DNA from: Bradyrhizobium arachidis
GTDB taxonomy: Bacteria; Pseudomonadota; Alphaproteobacteria; Rhizobiales; Xanthobacteraceae
Assembly (NCBI RefSeq): GCF_024758505.1
Contig: NZ_CP077970.1
Coordinates: 4,402,001 to 4,466,000, forward strand
Length of the DNA stretch: 64,000 nt
Reading direction: 5' to 3'
Part shown: one piece after another, positions 9,497 through 18,600 of the stretch
Layout of the letters: each line of letters starts with the position of its first letter
Position numbering within the stretch: position 1 is the first letter of the stretch
Program-made: the position numbers and the translations under genes
The notes under the pieces: model-generated
Database searches by the model: none
What the model was told of the DNA's origin: nothing
What the model saw: the letters and a program-made list of their open reading frames with translations, nothing else

Positions 9497-9859
9497 ATGT
9501 CTCGACGGTCCCCGCGGCCTGGTGTCAAGCGCGTCTACGAGCCGCCCGAGGCCTCGGACGGCACGAGGGTGCTCGTCGACCGCATCTGGCCGCGCGGGCT
9601 CACGAAGGAGCATGCCAGCGTCGACGTGTGGCTAAAGGACATCGCCCCGAGCGCCGGCCTCAGGACCTGGTTTGGCCATGACCCGAACCGGTGGCGCGAG
9701 TTTCACAAGCGATACTTCGAGGAACTCCGCGCCAATCACGCCGCAGTCGAGCCCCTGACGGATCTTGTATCGACGGGCGAAGTCACGCTGCTCTTCGGCG
9801 CGCACGATATCGAGCGCAACAACGCCGTGGCGCTCGCGGACTATCTCGCGGCAGACTAG
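9497..9859 (+). CDS. DUF488 family protein
   Basis: A 120-residue protein with DUF488 marks: VKRVYEPPEASDGTRVLVDRIWPRG near the start, a W...DP.RW..F...Y pattern (WFGHDPNRWREFHKRYF) and LLFGAHDIERNNAVAL near the end. The biochemical role of the family is unknown. The start with TGGAGAATCC upstream is preferred to one 33 codons earlier. Its last four bases overlap the end of the convergent OsmC-like gene. Confidence 0.85.
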   Translation: MSRRSPRPGVKRVYEPPEASDGTRVLVDRIWPRGLTKEHASVDVWLKDIAPSAGLRTWFGHDPNRWREFHKRYFEELRANHAAVEPLTDLVSTGEVTLLFGAHDIERNNAVALADYLAAD

Positions 9860-10353
9860 TCGGGGTCAATGTTCGGGATCGGGAGGTCGCTCAAGTCATC
9901 ATCATAGCTTGCCGCCGGCCCGATGCCGACGTTACCGTTCGTGCGGATGTCGGCACTGAGGCCGAGCGTCCGCCCGACGGGACACATGTTCGCAGCCTGC
10001 ATCAGTTGGGCGCGCTCCTCCTCGCCAAGGTTTCCTTCGAGCTTGATGGAGCGATCGAAGGAGTCGCGGCCGCCGTCGCCGCCATGGTGGTACGACACGG
10101 CTACCTCGACGTGGGAGAGCGGGATTTTCCGCCTTCGCGCCTGCAGCCGTATCGTCATCGCCGTGCACGCGGCGAGCGAAGCGCTTAGCAACTCGTAGGG
10201 GGTCGCCCCCGCTGCCGTGCCGCCCCTGCCGTCGGAGCCGCTGATCGAGAACACCGATGGGCCGGCACGGCCGTTAAGGGTGCCAGTGCCGTCAAGGTCG
10301 CCGGCCACCTCGGCCTGTGGGCGGGGAGCTCCATCGTCGTTCGAATTCGTCAT
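9856..10353 (-). CDS. OsmC-family protein
   Basis: OsmC/Ohr-fold protein, 165 residues. The family reduces organic hydroperoxides with a cysteine pair: here C63 in SLAACTAMTIRL, with the polarising E54 (PYELLSA), and C124 in ANMCPVGRTL. The N-terminal 25 residues are probably disordered. A GGAAAG ribosome site precedes the ATG. It lies downstream of the monooxygenase-like gene on the same strand, separated by 20 bases, so the two probably form an operon. Confidence 0.9.
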   Translation of the reverse strand: MTNSNDDGAPRPQAEVAGDLDGTGTLNGRAGPSVFSISGSDGRGGTAAGATPYELLSASLAACTAMTIRLQARRRKIPLSHVEVAVSYHHGGDGGRDSFDRSIKLEGNLGEEERAQLMQAANMCPVGRTLGLSADIRTNGNVGIGPAASYDDDLSDLPIPNIDPD

Positions 10354-10373
10354 CGTGCTTTCCGGAGCGGATG

Positions 10374-11060
10374 TCAGGCGTGGAGGGTCTCGCCGCCCTT
10401 AGCATCTGCGTAGTACTGAGGCGCTTCGCGACGGTCGTATTTCCCGTAGTCGCGCACGATCCGCACTCTCCGGACCCTTGCCTTGTCATTCGGCTCGGAG
10501 GCGTCCTCGTAGGCCTGCGCTGCAGCGGCGTCCTTCCAAGATATGAGGAGAATCAGCTCGCCGGGCGTAAGTATGGCGTCGAAGATGTCCCAGGACGTGC
10601 AGTCGGCGGCCCACGGGTTCAGGCCGAGCCACTCGGCGCAGTCGTACGGGTTGTTCGTCTGCTTCCACTCCGCGGGGCGCGTCGCGTTGATCAGCGAGAC
10701 CGTCGTTCCTTCCCCGACTTCGGTCTCGTCGAGCCGCTGCTCCGTGAGGGCGTACCCCGCGGGTACCTCATTGTCAGCAGTGATCTGGCCGACGCGGAGG
10801 TGGTAGTCTGCGAGAATTTCGTCGCGGCCCTTCCGTTGGACCTCGTGATGGCGCCTGTGGGTGCGCCATCGGACGAGCGATTTCTCGTCCCGCCAGTTCG
10901 AAAGCGAAAGGATCCAGCCCTCGCGGGTCAGGCTCTTGTAGCGGACGTTGTCGACGAAGCCCTCGGCCTGCTCCAGCTCGGGGCGCAGCATCTTGGCGTT
11001 GTCGAGGTAGTCATCCCAGTTCTCTTTATTGGGGAGGACTTCAAAAATCACTGAAAACAT
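10374..11060 (-). CDS. Antibiotic biosynthesis monooxygenase (ABM) family protein, two domains
   Basis: The protein begins MFSVIFEVLPNKENWDDYL, the start of an ABM ferredoxin-like domain (about residues 1-95), and contains a second related half (about 115-215, TVSLINATRP...ILLISWKDAAAAQAYEDA). Such small domains act as cofactor-free oxygenases or heme-degrading proteins, but many have no known substrate. It shares a strand and short spacing with the OsmC-like gene. The 250 bases upstream hold only a 34-codon frame (11120-11224) without a ribosome site. Confidence 0.85.
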   Translation of the reverse strand: MFSVIFEVLPNKENWDDYLDNAKMLRPELEQAEGFVDNVRYKSLTREGWILSLSNWRDEKSLVRWRTHRRHHEVQRKGRDEILADYHLRVGQITADNEVPAGYALTEQRLDETEVGEGTTVSLINATRPAEWKQTNNPYDCAEWLGLNPWAADCTSWDIFDAILTPGELILLISWKDAAAAQAYEDASEPNDKARVRRVRIVRDYGKYDRREAPQYYADAKGGETLHA

Positions 11061-11310
11061 GTTCGTATCCCGCTCTTAGAGTGTGCGACGCAGTCGATTT
11101 TGATGTCGAATTGCCCAGGCTAGGCGCGCTCTTGACGGCGGAAGACCTTCAAGTCTTCGACATCGATCGTCTTGGACAGCATCCACGCGGCTCCCGTTTC
11201 GTTCACTGTTGCGTCTTCTTGCATTCGGCGCGACCATAATCGCCACAGGCCGCGCGGATAATCTGGCCTTTGCGAAAACTATCCTCTCGCAAAGCGAGAG
11301 GAGTCGTCTC

Positions 11311-12075
11311 TCAAGCGCCGTAGCGTTCGGTCTTGATCGCCCTCGCTTCCAGTCCCAAGGCGAGGGCGGCGTCCGCCGCGATGTCGACGAAGGCGTTCGA
11401 CCCGCACACGAAGGCGCAGCCGGGAGACATAGGCAGCCGTGCCGCGACGTCAGCGACCATCCTGGCGTCGATCCGCCTGCTGAAGTCGGTGCGGCGCGTC
11501 GCAGGCTCGCGTGTCAGCGCCAAGGCGAGCGCGAAATCGGGAAGCGAGCTCTCGAGCTCGAGGAGCTCGTCCCTGAACAGCACGTCACCCCAGGTTCTGG
11601 AGGAGAGCGACAGCGCGACGGGCACCGGCTCGCCGCTGGCCTTCCGATACCGGATCATGGCCATGAGCGGCACGACGCCGGAGCCGGCGCCGATCAAGAG
11701 CACTGGCTTGTTGGAAGGCCCCGGCCAGAGAAAGTGTCCGCCAAGCGGCCCGCGAAGCTCGATCATGTCGCCTACTTGGGCGACGTCGTGGAAGAACGGG
11801 GAGACCTCGCCGTCCGGGAGGCGCTCGATCGCCAGCTCGATCACCTTGGAATCGCTCGGGGCCGAGGCGATCGAGTAGCTGCGCATGGCAGTGTAGCCGT
11901 TGGGCGCGGTCAGCCGCACGTCAACGTGCTGTCCGGCCGTATGGCCGAACGTTTCGGAGAGGCGGAGAAAGAAGCTTTTGATAGCTGGCGTCCTCGTCGC
12001 AATCTCGACAATCGCGCAGCTCTGCCATTGCGCGGTTGCGGCAATCGCTTCAGTCATTCGTGTATCGCTGCTCAT
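11311..12075 (-). CDS. Flavin/NAD(P)H ferredoxin-reductase-like protein
   Basis: An electron-transfer flavoprotein of the ferredoxin-NADP reductase superfamily: an FAD domain with RSYSIASAPSD (flavin-binding RxYS) and GPLGGHFLW, then a nucleotide domain beginning PVLLIGAGSGVVPLMAMIRY and ending CGSNAFVDIAADAALALGL. No iron-sulfur motif is seen. The start at 12075 lies inside the 3' end of the molybdopterin gene, so the two are translationally coupled; a later ATG at 12057 is possible. It probably passes NAD(P)H electrons to or from the molybdenum protein. Confidence 0.88.
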   Translation of the reverse strand: MSSDTRMTEAIAATAQWQSCAIVEIATRTPAIKSFFLRLSETFGHTAGQHVDVRLTAPNGYTAMRSYSIASAPSDSKVIELAIERLPDGEVSPFFHDVAQVGDMIELRGPLGGHFLWPGPSNKPVLLIGAGSGVVPLMAMIRYRKASGEPVPVALSLSSRTWGDVLFRDELLELESSLPDFALALALTREPATRRTDFSRRIDARMVADVAARLPMSPGCAFVCGSNAFVDIAADAALALGLEARAIKTERYGA

Positions 12076-12655
12076 GCCACGGATCGCCGTACATATGGTA
12101 CCCTCGCAACTCCCAGAAGCCGGCCTCGTCACGCTCCGTGAACTGAAGCCCATTCACCCACTTCGCCGACTTCCAGAAGTAGAGATGTGGCACGAGCAGG
12201 CGCGCCGGTCCCCCGTGGTCGCGCGGCAGCGGCTGGCCTTCGTACCTGAGCGCGACCATAGCCTTCCCCGTCGTGAGGTCCGCGAGTGGCACGTTGGTGG
12301 AGTATCCGTCGTAGCAATGTGCGAGCGCAAACGGAGTGGGTGCGGTAAGGCCAGCGTCGGCGAGGACGTCGTCGACGGCCACGCCCTCCCAGGCGGTGTT
12401 GAGCTTCGACCACGAGGTCACACAGTGGATGTCTCGCGTCATCCTGGTTCGAGGGAGCGCGTTGAACTCCGACCAGCTCCACGCTTTGACCGGACGAGGT
12501 CCGACCTTCAGCGTGAAAGTCCAGTCCGCGGACTCGATCCGCGGCGTGGGGCCGGCCGTAAGCACCGGGAAATTGTCGACGAGGTGCTGTCCCGGGGGAA
12601 TCCGGTCCGATGGTTCGGGTCCGGATTGGCGGCCTGTGAAACCGCGAGTGACCAT
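12050..12655 (-). CDS. Sulfite-oxidase-like molybdopterin oxidoreductase (soluble)
   Basis: A 201-residue single-domain protein of the sulfite oxidase/MsrP fold. DIHCVTSWSKL carries the molybdenum-ligand cysteine C78; GGPARLLVPHLYFWKSAKWVNGLQF is the conserved C-terminal core. No twin-arginine signal is visible, so it should stay in the cytoplasm, unlike MsrP. GGAGGAAATCC precedes the ATG. The adjoining flavoprotein is the likely electron partner. Its substrate is not evident from sequence; a sulfite- or sulfoxide-type oxo transfer is the family expectation. Confidence 0.9.
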   Translation of the reverse strand: MVTRGFTGRQSGPEPSDRIPPGQHLVDNFPVLTAGPTPRIESADWTFTLKVGPRPVKAWSWSEFNALPRTRMTRDIHCVTSWSKLNTAWEGVAVDDVLADAGLTAPTPFALAHCYDGYSTNVPLADLTTGKAMVALRYEGQPLPRDHGGPARLLVPHLYFWKSAKWVNGLQFTERDEAGFWELRGYHMYGDPWHEQRYTND

Positions 12656-12767
12656 GGTGGATTTCCTCCGTGCCTGCGCGTGGCATAATCATCTGGCGGT
12701 CGCGAGCGGCCGGCGCCCGGACCCGCGCGCGCGCGGTCACGAACGCCGCGCGCCGCGGTCGCCGCCC

Positions 12768-13181
12768 CTAGGGGAACGTCAGGCCGAAAGTGGCCGGATC
12801 GGGCTGCTCGCCTTTCCGTGGGACCAAGAAACGCTCCAGCCCACCCGGCACGAAGCTGAGCAGCAGGGTCGCCTGGTCGCCGACCACCTCGATCGTATGC
12901 GGCACTCCGCGGGGAAGAGCTGCGTAGGCGCCCGGTCCCACCTCGACACGGGCATCGCCGACCCGCGCGATGAGCTTGCCCTGCACCACGTAGAGCAGTT
13001 CGTCCTCGCGCGAGTGGGTGTGCAGCGGCGGCTCCTCTCCGGCCCGCACCGTCCACATGACAGCGCCATATTCGCCTCCGGACTGGCTGCTCTCCACTTT
13101 CATCTCGATGCTCGAGCCTCCGCTCGAGGTCACTGTCTCGCCGCCGTGTGGCGGTGTGAGAACCGGCTGCTGGACTGACAT
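12768..13181 (-). CDS. Single-domain cupin protein
   Basis: A 137-residue beta-barrel cupin. Motif 1 is PPLHTHSREDELLYVVQGKLI, giving two histidines and a glutamate as metal ligands; motif 2 is PGAYAALPRGVPHTI with the last histidine. Metal binding is expected, but the reaction is unknown. The start at 13181 follows CAGGAG; the open frame extends upstream without a better site. A possible general-stress promoter lies upstream at 13247-13271. Confidence 0.85.
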   Translation of the reverse strand: MSVQQPVLTPPHGGETVTSSGGSSIEMKVESSQSGGEYGAVMWTVRAGEEPPLHTHSREDELLYVVQGKLIARVGDARVEVGPGAYAALPRGVPHTIEVVGDQATLLLSFVPGGLERFLVPRKGEQPDPATFGLTFP

Positions 13182-13246
13182 TTGTAGACTCCTGATTGTT
13201 GGACCCTTATTCGACTTCGCAGTGGCGGCGAAAGGTCGCCGCTCAC

Positions 13247-13271
13247 AACGTACCGTGAAACATGGTATTCC
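13247..13271 (-). promoter_or_regulatory. Possible EcfG-type general stress promoter
   Basis: On the minus strand, GGAAT, 16 bases, then CGTT lies about 65 bases upstream of the cupin start. The known alphaproteobacterial sigma-EcfG consensus is GGAAC, 16-17 bases, CGTT. One mismatch in the -35; chance is not excluded. Confidence 0.35.
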
Positions 13272-13320
13272 GTGCGGCGAATGGGAAATGACGTCACGCC
13301 ATGAAGTCGATAGCCGCGCG

Positions 13321-13866
13321 TTATGACGGCCGTCCGCCTTCCGCATCGGGCTCGCGGGCATCCAACGCCAACCGCTCCAGCAGCTCGGTTAGCGTCCTGA
13401 CGGCCTCCGTTAGCTTCAGGACTTCGCGCTCACGCAGTTGGTCGATCTTCTCGTGCAGCAACTCTATCTCGAGCTCTGCCTTCACATTGATCCGGTAGTC
13501 GTTCTCCGCAGCCTTGCGATCAATGTCCTGCTGCCGGTTCTGACTCATCATGATGACCGGCGCGGCGTAGGCCGCCTGGAACGAAAGCGCGAGATTGAGA
13601 AGAATGAACGGGTAGGGGTCCCAGCCCCTCATCGCGCCGACCAGGTTGGCGGTTATCCAGACGAACAGGATCGCGCTCTGGACGATGATGAAGCTCCACG
13701 ATCCCATGACGGTGGCGACTGCGTCTGCTATCCTTTGCCCCAGCGTCGGGCGCGCCGCCGTCGCGGGCTCGTCCATGGCCTGAAGCCGAAGGGAACGGCG
13801 CGCTCGTCTGAGGTCGGCGAGCAGGTCCTGCTCAGCCGGCTCCATGCCGCCGGGGTTTCCCGCCAT
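13321..13866 (-). CDS. DUF1003 family membrane protein
   Basis: A 181-residue protein with two membrane segments (about residues 54-76, SWSFIIVQSAILFVWITANL, and 87-108, FILLNLALSFQAAYAAPVIM), followed by the DUF1003 signature QNRQQDIDRKAAENDYRINVKAELEI and a coiled-coil C-terminus. The family has no assigned function. The start has only a modest AAAAGGG site. It points the same way as the cupin but is separated from it by 140 bases. Confidence 0.85.
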   Translation of the reverse strand: MAGNPGGMEPAEQDLLADLRRARRSLRLQAMDEPATAARPTLGQRIADAVATVMGSWSFIIVQSAILFVWITANLVGAMRGWDPYPFILLNLALSFQAAYAAPVIMMSQNRQQDIDRKAAENDYRINVKAELEIELLHEKIDQLREREVLKLTEAVRTLTELLERLALDAREPDAEGGRPS

Positions 13867-13986
13867 CCCTTTTACGCTGCCAGCACCCGTTCCGCTCGAT
13901 TGCGCGGTCGATTTCGTCTTTGTGCTCGTCTTGCGCGACCCAGCACGTAACCACCACGTAGCTCACGTCTCGGCCTTTCGCTCGTG

Positions 13987-14268
13987 CTACCCGACGTCAA
14001 CCCCGTTCCAGAAAGCCACGTAGTCCTTGATGTTCGCGGCCGCCGTCGACGGCTCCGGGTAGTACCACGCGGCGTCCTCGTTGGTCTTTCCGTCCACCAC
14101 CAACGAGTAGTACCTCGCCATACCCTTCCACGGACAGCGGCTCGTCCTCGAACTCCGCTGTAGGAATTCCTTGCGGATGCTCCCGGGCGGGAAGTAGTGG
14201 TTTCCCTCGACGACGACCGTCTTATCCGACTCCGCGATCGTCGCGCCGTTCCAAGTCGCCGTTGTCAT
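13987..14268 (-). CDS. DUF427 family protein
   Basis: A 93-residue protein with the complete DUF427 layout: TWNGATIAESDKTVVVEGNHYFP, a CPWKGMARYYSL core where the family has CP(W/Y)KG.A.Y, and AWYYPEPSTAA..IKDYVAFW at the end. The function is unknown, though a small beta-fold is likely. The start at 14268 follows AGGAACAGGAA; the reading frame is open well upstream, but no family-like sequence lies there. Confidence 0.88.
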   Translation of the reverse strand: MTTATWNGATIAESDKTVVVEGNHYFPPGSIRKEFLQRSSRTSRCPWKGMARYYSLVVDGKTNEDAAWYYPEPSTAAANIKDYVAFWNGVDVG

Positions 14269-14455
14269 TTCCTGTTCCTCGTCCTGCGACGTTGTCGCGA
14301 TGACTCCGACGCTATCGCACGCCGCGGCCTCCGCGAAATAACGATCGGGAATGGATTGCATAGCGCTACGCTTCGCCGGGCCACTCCAGTGTGACGCAAG
14401 CGCCCAGGCCGGTCGATTGGCTGGAAGCGGTTGTCCGCCGGCGTGCGCGTCGTGG

Positions 14456-15391
14456 TCATGCGGGCGCGCTAGCCACCTCCGAAAGCGTTGCATGCAGCAT
14501 GCCCTTCTGGGGGACATCGACCGACCAGTCGCGAAGCCGCGCGACCTTGACGAAAGCGTCCAGCGCGGGCGAGTAGCGGCGCCCCTGCACAGCCAGCAGC
14601 CGCACCTCCCGCGAAACCGGGGCGCCTTCGAGCGGAATGGTCTTGAGCGTCGGAAGGTGCGGCATGTGCTCGGGCGCGAGTATCACGCCGAAGCCAGCCG
14701 CGGCCATGTGCTGCAGGTGCAAGTCGTGACCGCTGCAATAGCCGAGCCGGAGCGGTTCCTCGGGGAAATACGACCGTTGGATCTTCGGGGCGACGTCGCA
14801 TCCGGCGCGTTCCAGCAAGACGGTCTCGCGGAGGTCGTCGATGCCGATCGAGGGACGGTTTGCGAGCCGGTGTGTCGGCGCGAGAACCACGACGTAGCGC
14901 TCCTCGAACAGTAGCCAGTCATCGATGCGGGCAGGCATGTCCTGCACATCCCCGACCATTGCGGCGTTGATGTCCCCCTCAAGCAAGAGGTCGACGAGCT
15001 TCTCCGCTGCGCCCTCACGCAGCTCGACGTGAAGCCCAGGGACTAACTTTGCGATCTCCGCGATCGGATCGAGGACGAGCGACGCCGAGATGGAGGGGGC
15101 GAGGCCGATCTTCAGTGGCGCGACCTCCTTGCGTTGGAACTCCTGGGCTCTGCGACGCACCGCCTCTTCCGAGGCCAATGTGCGCTCCAGCATCGGAAGG
15201 ACTTCCTTCCCAAGGTCCGTGAGCTGCGTTAACTGGCGCTCGCGGTAGATTAACTGGCCGCCTAGCTCCTGCTCGAGCTTCTGCACCCCCTTGGTCAGGG
15301 CGGGCTGCGTGACATTGCACTGCTCGGCTGCGCGGGTGAAATTGAGTGTGGACGCGACGGCGAGGAAGTAGCGAACTTGATGAAGCTCCAT
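14456..15391 (-). CDS. LysR-family transcriptional regulator (paralogue 2)
   Basis: LysR protein of 311 residues with the same helix-turn-helix as the protein at 6181-7227 (LNFTRAAEQCNVTQPALTKGVQKLEQELGG) and the same ending, RYSPALDAFVKVARLRDW. The start at 15391 (MELHQVRYF) is certain: GGAAGGAGAA lies upstream and the alignment with the paralogue begins there. The two LysR genes bracket the stress-gene run 7.7-14.3 kb in the same orientation. The region 15392-15644 separates it from the divergent large kinase gene and could be its target promoter. Confidence 0.92.
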   Translation of the reverse strand: MELHQVRYFLAVASTLNFTRAAEQCNVTQPALTKGVQKLEQELGGQLIYRERQLTQLTDLGKEVLPMLERTLASEEAVRRRAQEFQRKEVAPLKIGLAPSISASLVLDPIAEIAKLVPGLHVELREGAAEKLVDLLLEGDINAAMVGDVQDMPARIDDWLLFEERYVVVLAPTHRLANRPSIGIDDLRETVLLERAGCDVAPKIQRSYFPEEPLRLGYCSGHDLHLQHMAAAGFGVILAPEHMPHLPTLKTIPLEGAPVSREVRLLAVQGRRYSPALDAFVKVARLRDWSVDVPQKGMLHATLSEVASAPA

Positions 15392-15644
15392 GGGCTGTTC
15401 TCCTTCCTTCCGGGTCGCAGTTGCGCTCCGAGTTCCCTTGGAACCAGCGGGCAGGGCGCTTATTGACTCGTGTGCGCCGCCGTAGCGAGTAAAGCCCGGC
15501 AAATCGCTCCAAATTGCTGCTAAGGAGAAGGAAGATCTCCGTCCGCGCATCCGGCAAGACTAAGGGACGCGAGGCCGCGCGTGTGGCGCACGAAGAGCTT
15601 GATCAGCCGACTTCAAGCCGAAGCCCGACGTCGGAGTCTGACAG

Positions 15645-18600
15645 ATGGTGCAGCAGTCGCTGAACGTCGCGTACTCGGACGGTAGCTCTCAGGTGTTGTG
15701 GGAGGACGGCGAGCGCGTGTTGAGCCGTGGCTGGCGACTGGACGACAATGGCAACCGGCTCGCCGTGCTGCTTGATGCCCGTGCCATCGACCAACCGTCC
15801 CGCTCAAGACTCGATCGCCTCGCTCACGAATTGAGCTTGAAGGATGAGCTGGACGCAGCCTGGGCTGTGCGACCGCTCAAGGTGGAGCGCGGCAGCGGCC
15901 GCACCATGCTGCTGGTGCTCGAGGATCCGGGCGGCGAGCCGCTCGCTAGGCTGCTCGGCTCACCGATGGATTTGGGAGGCTTCTTGGCCCTCGCGATCGG
16001 TGCTGCAACAGCTATAGGCAAGCTCCACCAGCGCGGCCTCATCCACAAGGACATCAAGCCAGCTAACATTGTGGTGCACTGCGCCGATGGACACGTGCGG
16101 CTCACCGGATTTGGCATCGCATCGCGCCTGTCCCGCGAGCGGCAGGCGCCCGAGCCGCCCGAGACCATCGCCGGTACGCTCGCCTACATGGCACCCGAAC
16201 AAACCGGGCGGATGAACCGCTCGATCGACGCCCGCAGCGATCTCTACGCCCTCGGCGTCACGCTGTACCAGATGCTCACGGGCGTTCTGCCCTTAACGGC
16301 GGCCGATCCCATGGAGTGGGTGCACTGCCATATTGCCAGAAAGCCGGTGCCGCCAGGGGAGCGGTTAGAGAGTGTCCCAGCGCCCGTCTCGGCGATCATC
16401 ATGAAACTGCTCGCCAAGACACCCGAGGATCGTTACCAGACCGCCGGCGGTGTCGAGCGCGATCTGCGACGCTGCCTGGCGGAATGGGAAGCGCGCCGCC
16501 GCATCGATGACTTCCCGCTCGGCCTGCAGGACACGCCGAACCAGCTGCTGATCCCCGAAAGGCTGTACGGACGAGATCGCGAGATCGCGACGTTGCTTTC
16601 CAGCTTCGATCGCATCGTCAAGACCCGTGAGCCAGAGTTGGTGCTTGTCTCAGGATATTCCGGCATCGGCAAGTCCTCAGTCGTCGACGAACTACACAAG
16701 GTGCTGGTGCCGCGGCGCGGCCTGTTCGCGTCTGGCAAATTCGACCAGTACAAGCGCGATATTCCTTACGCGACACTGGTGCAGGCTTTTCAAAGTCTCG
16801 TCCGGTCTCTCCTCAGCAAGGGCGACACCGAGTTGGCAAGCTGGCGGCACGTGCTTTTAGAGGCGCTTGGATCGAACGGGCGACTCATGATCGACCTCAT
16901 ACCCGAACTCAAGCTAGTCATCGGAGACCAGCCACCGGTTCCTGAGTTGCCGCCACAGCAGGCACAAAGCCGTTTTCGACTCGTATTTCGGCGCTTCATT
17001 GGCGCACTTGCCCGCTCGAACCGGCCACTGGCGCTCTTCCTCGACGACCTGCAGTGGGTCGACGCGGCGACGCTTGATCTGCTGGAGGACCTGTTGCGGC
17101 CAGATTCGGAGCACCTCATGCTTATCGGTGCCTATCGCGACAACGAAGTCGCTGCGGCCCATCCGCTAACGAGAAAACTCGACGCCATAAAGACCGCTGG
17201 CGGAAAGGTCGCAGAGATCAAGCTGTCGCCGCTCGCCCAAGAGCATCTTGGGCAGTTGGTTGCGGACGCACTTCGCTGCGAGTTAGAGCGCGCAAAGCCG
17301 CTTGCGAAGCTGGTACAACTGAAGACCGGCGGAAATCCGTTTTTCGCCGTTCAGTTCCTGTCTTCGCTCGTCGAGGAAGGACTACTCAAATTCGATCATG
17401 ACGGCGCGCGCTGGTCCTGGGATATCGACCGCATTGAAGCCAAGGGCTACACCGATAATGTCGCTGATCTTATGGTCGGGAAGTTAACCCGCCTGCCGAC
17501 CGAGGCGCAGAATGCATTGCAGCAGCTGGCTTGTCTTGGAAACATTGCCGAGAGCACAGTCCTTTCGATGGTACTCGGGATTTCGGAGGAGCAACTCGAT
17601 ACGAGTCTGTGGCCGGCCCGCCATCAGGAGTTGGTCGAGCGTGTGGCAGGCGCTTACCGGTTCGTCCACGATCGCGTTCAGGAGGCCGCCTATGGGCTGA
17701 TCCCGGAGCAACTGCGCGGCGAGGCGCACCTTCGAATAGCGAGACTGCTCGCGGCACGGACATCTCCGGAGAAGCGAGACGAGGCGACCTTTGAAATCGT
17801 TAATCAGTTCAACCGAGGTCTTGGTTTGATCACATCGGTCGATGAACGCGAGCAGGCCGCGGAATTGAACTTGGCAGCAGGCCGGCGCGCCAAAGCGTCG
17901 GCTGCATACGTTTCGGCGCTCAGTTACTTTATCACCGGTCGAGGCCTATTGGCGGAGGGATGCTGGGAGCGCCGGTGGGCGCTCATCTTCGCACTCGACC
18001 TCCATCGCGCCGAATGCGAGCTCTTGACTGGCGCGCTGTCGGACGCAGAAAGCCACTTGGCTGCATTATCTGCTCGCGTCACGGATATGGCTGATCGAGC
18101 GGATGTGGCGCGCCTCAGAATCGACCTTTACCTCACGCTCAATCAGCCCAGCCGCTCGGTCGCCGTCGGTCTCGAGTACTTAAGGTACCTCGGCATCAGC
18201 TGGTCGCCGCATCCGACGGATGAGGAGGCGCGCCAAGCGTATCAGCATGTCTGGTCGGAGCTCGGCCGGCGCGCGACCGAGGAGCTGATGGCCCTTCCCT
18301 TGATGATCGACCCGGCAGCGCTCGCCGAGCTAGATGTCCTGAACCGGCTCTCTTCGTCGGCACAATACACCGACCTCAACCTCTACACGCTCGTCGTCTG
18401 CCAAATGCTGCGTCTTACCTTGGATCGTGGCAACAGCGACGCGTCTGCTGTCGCCTATGGCCGGCTTGGAATGATCGCCGGGCTGCGGTTCGGCGAGTAC
18501 GAGGGCGCGTACCGCGTCGGGCAACTCGCTTGTGAGCTCGTAGAGCAGCGTGGACTATGGCGTTTCCAGGCGGGTGTGTACCTGAATTGCGGAAATATGG

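Noticed and set aside
11120..11224. 34-codon minus-strand frame upstream of the ABM gene
   Set aside because: The translation looks protein-like (SKTIDVEDLKVFRRQERA), but there is no ribosome site and no known family; too weak to list.
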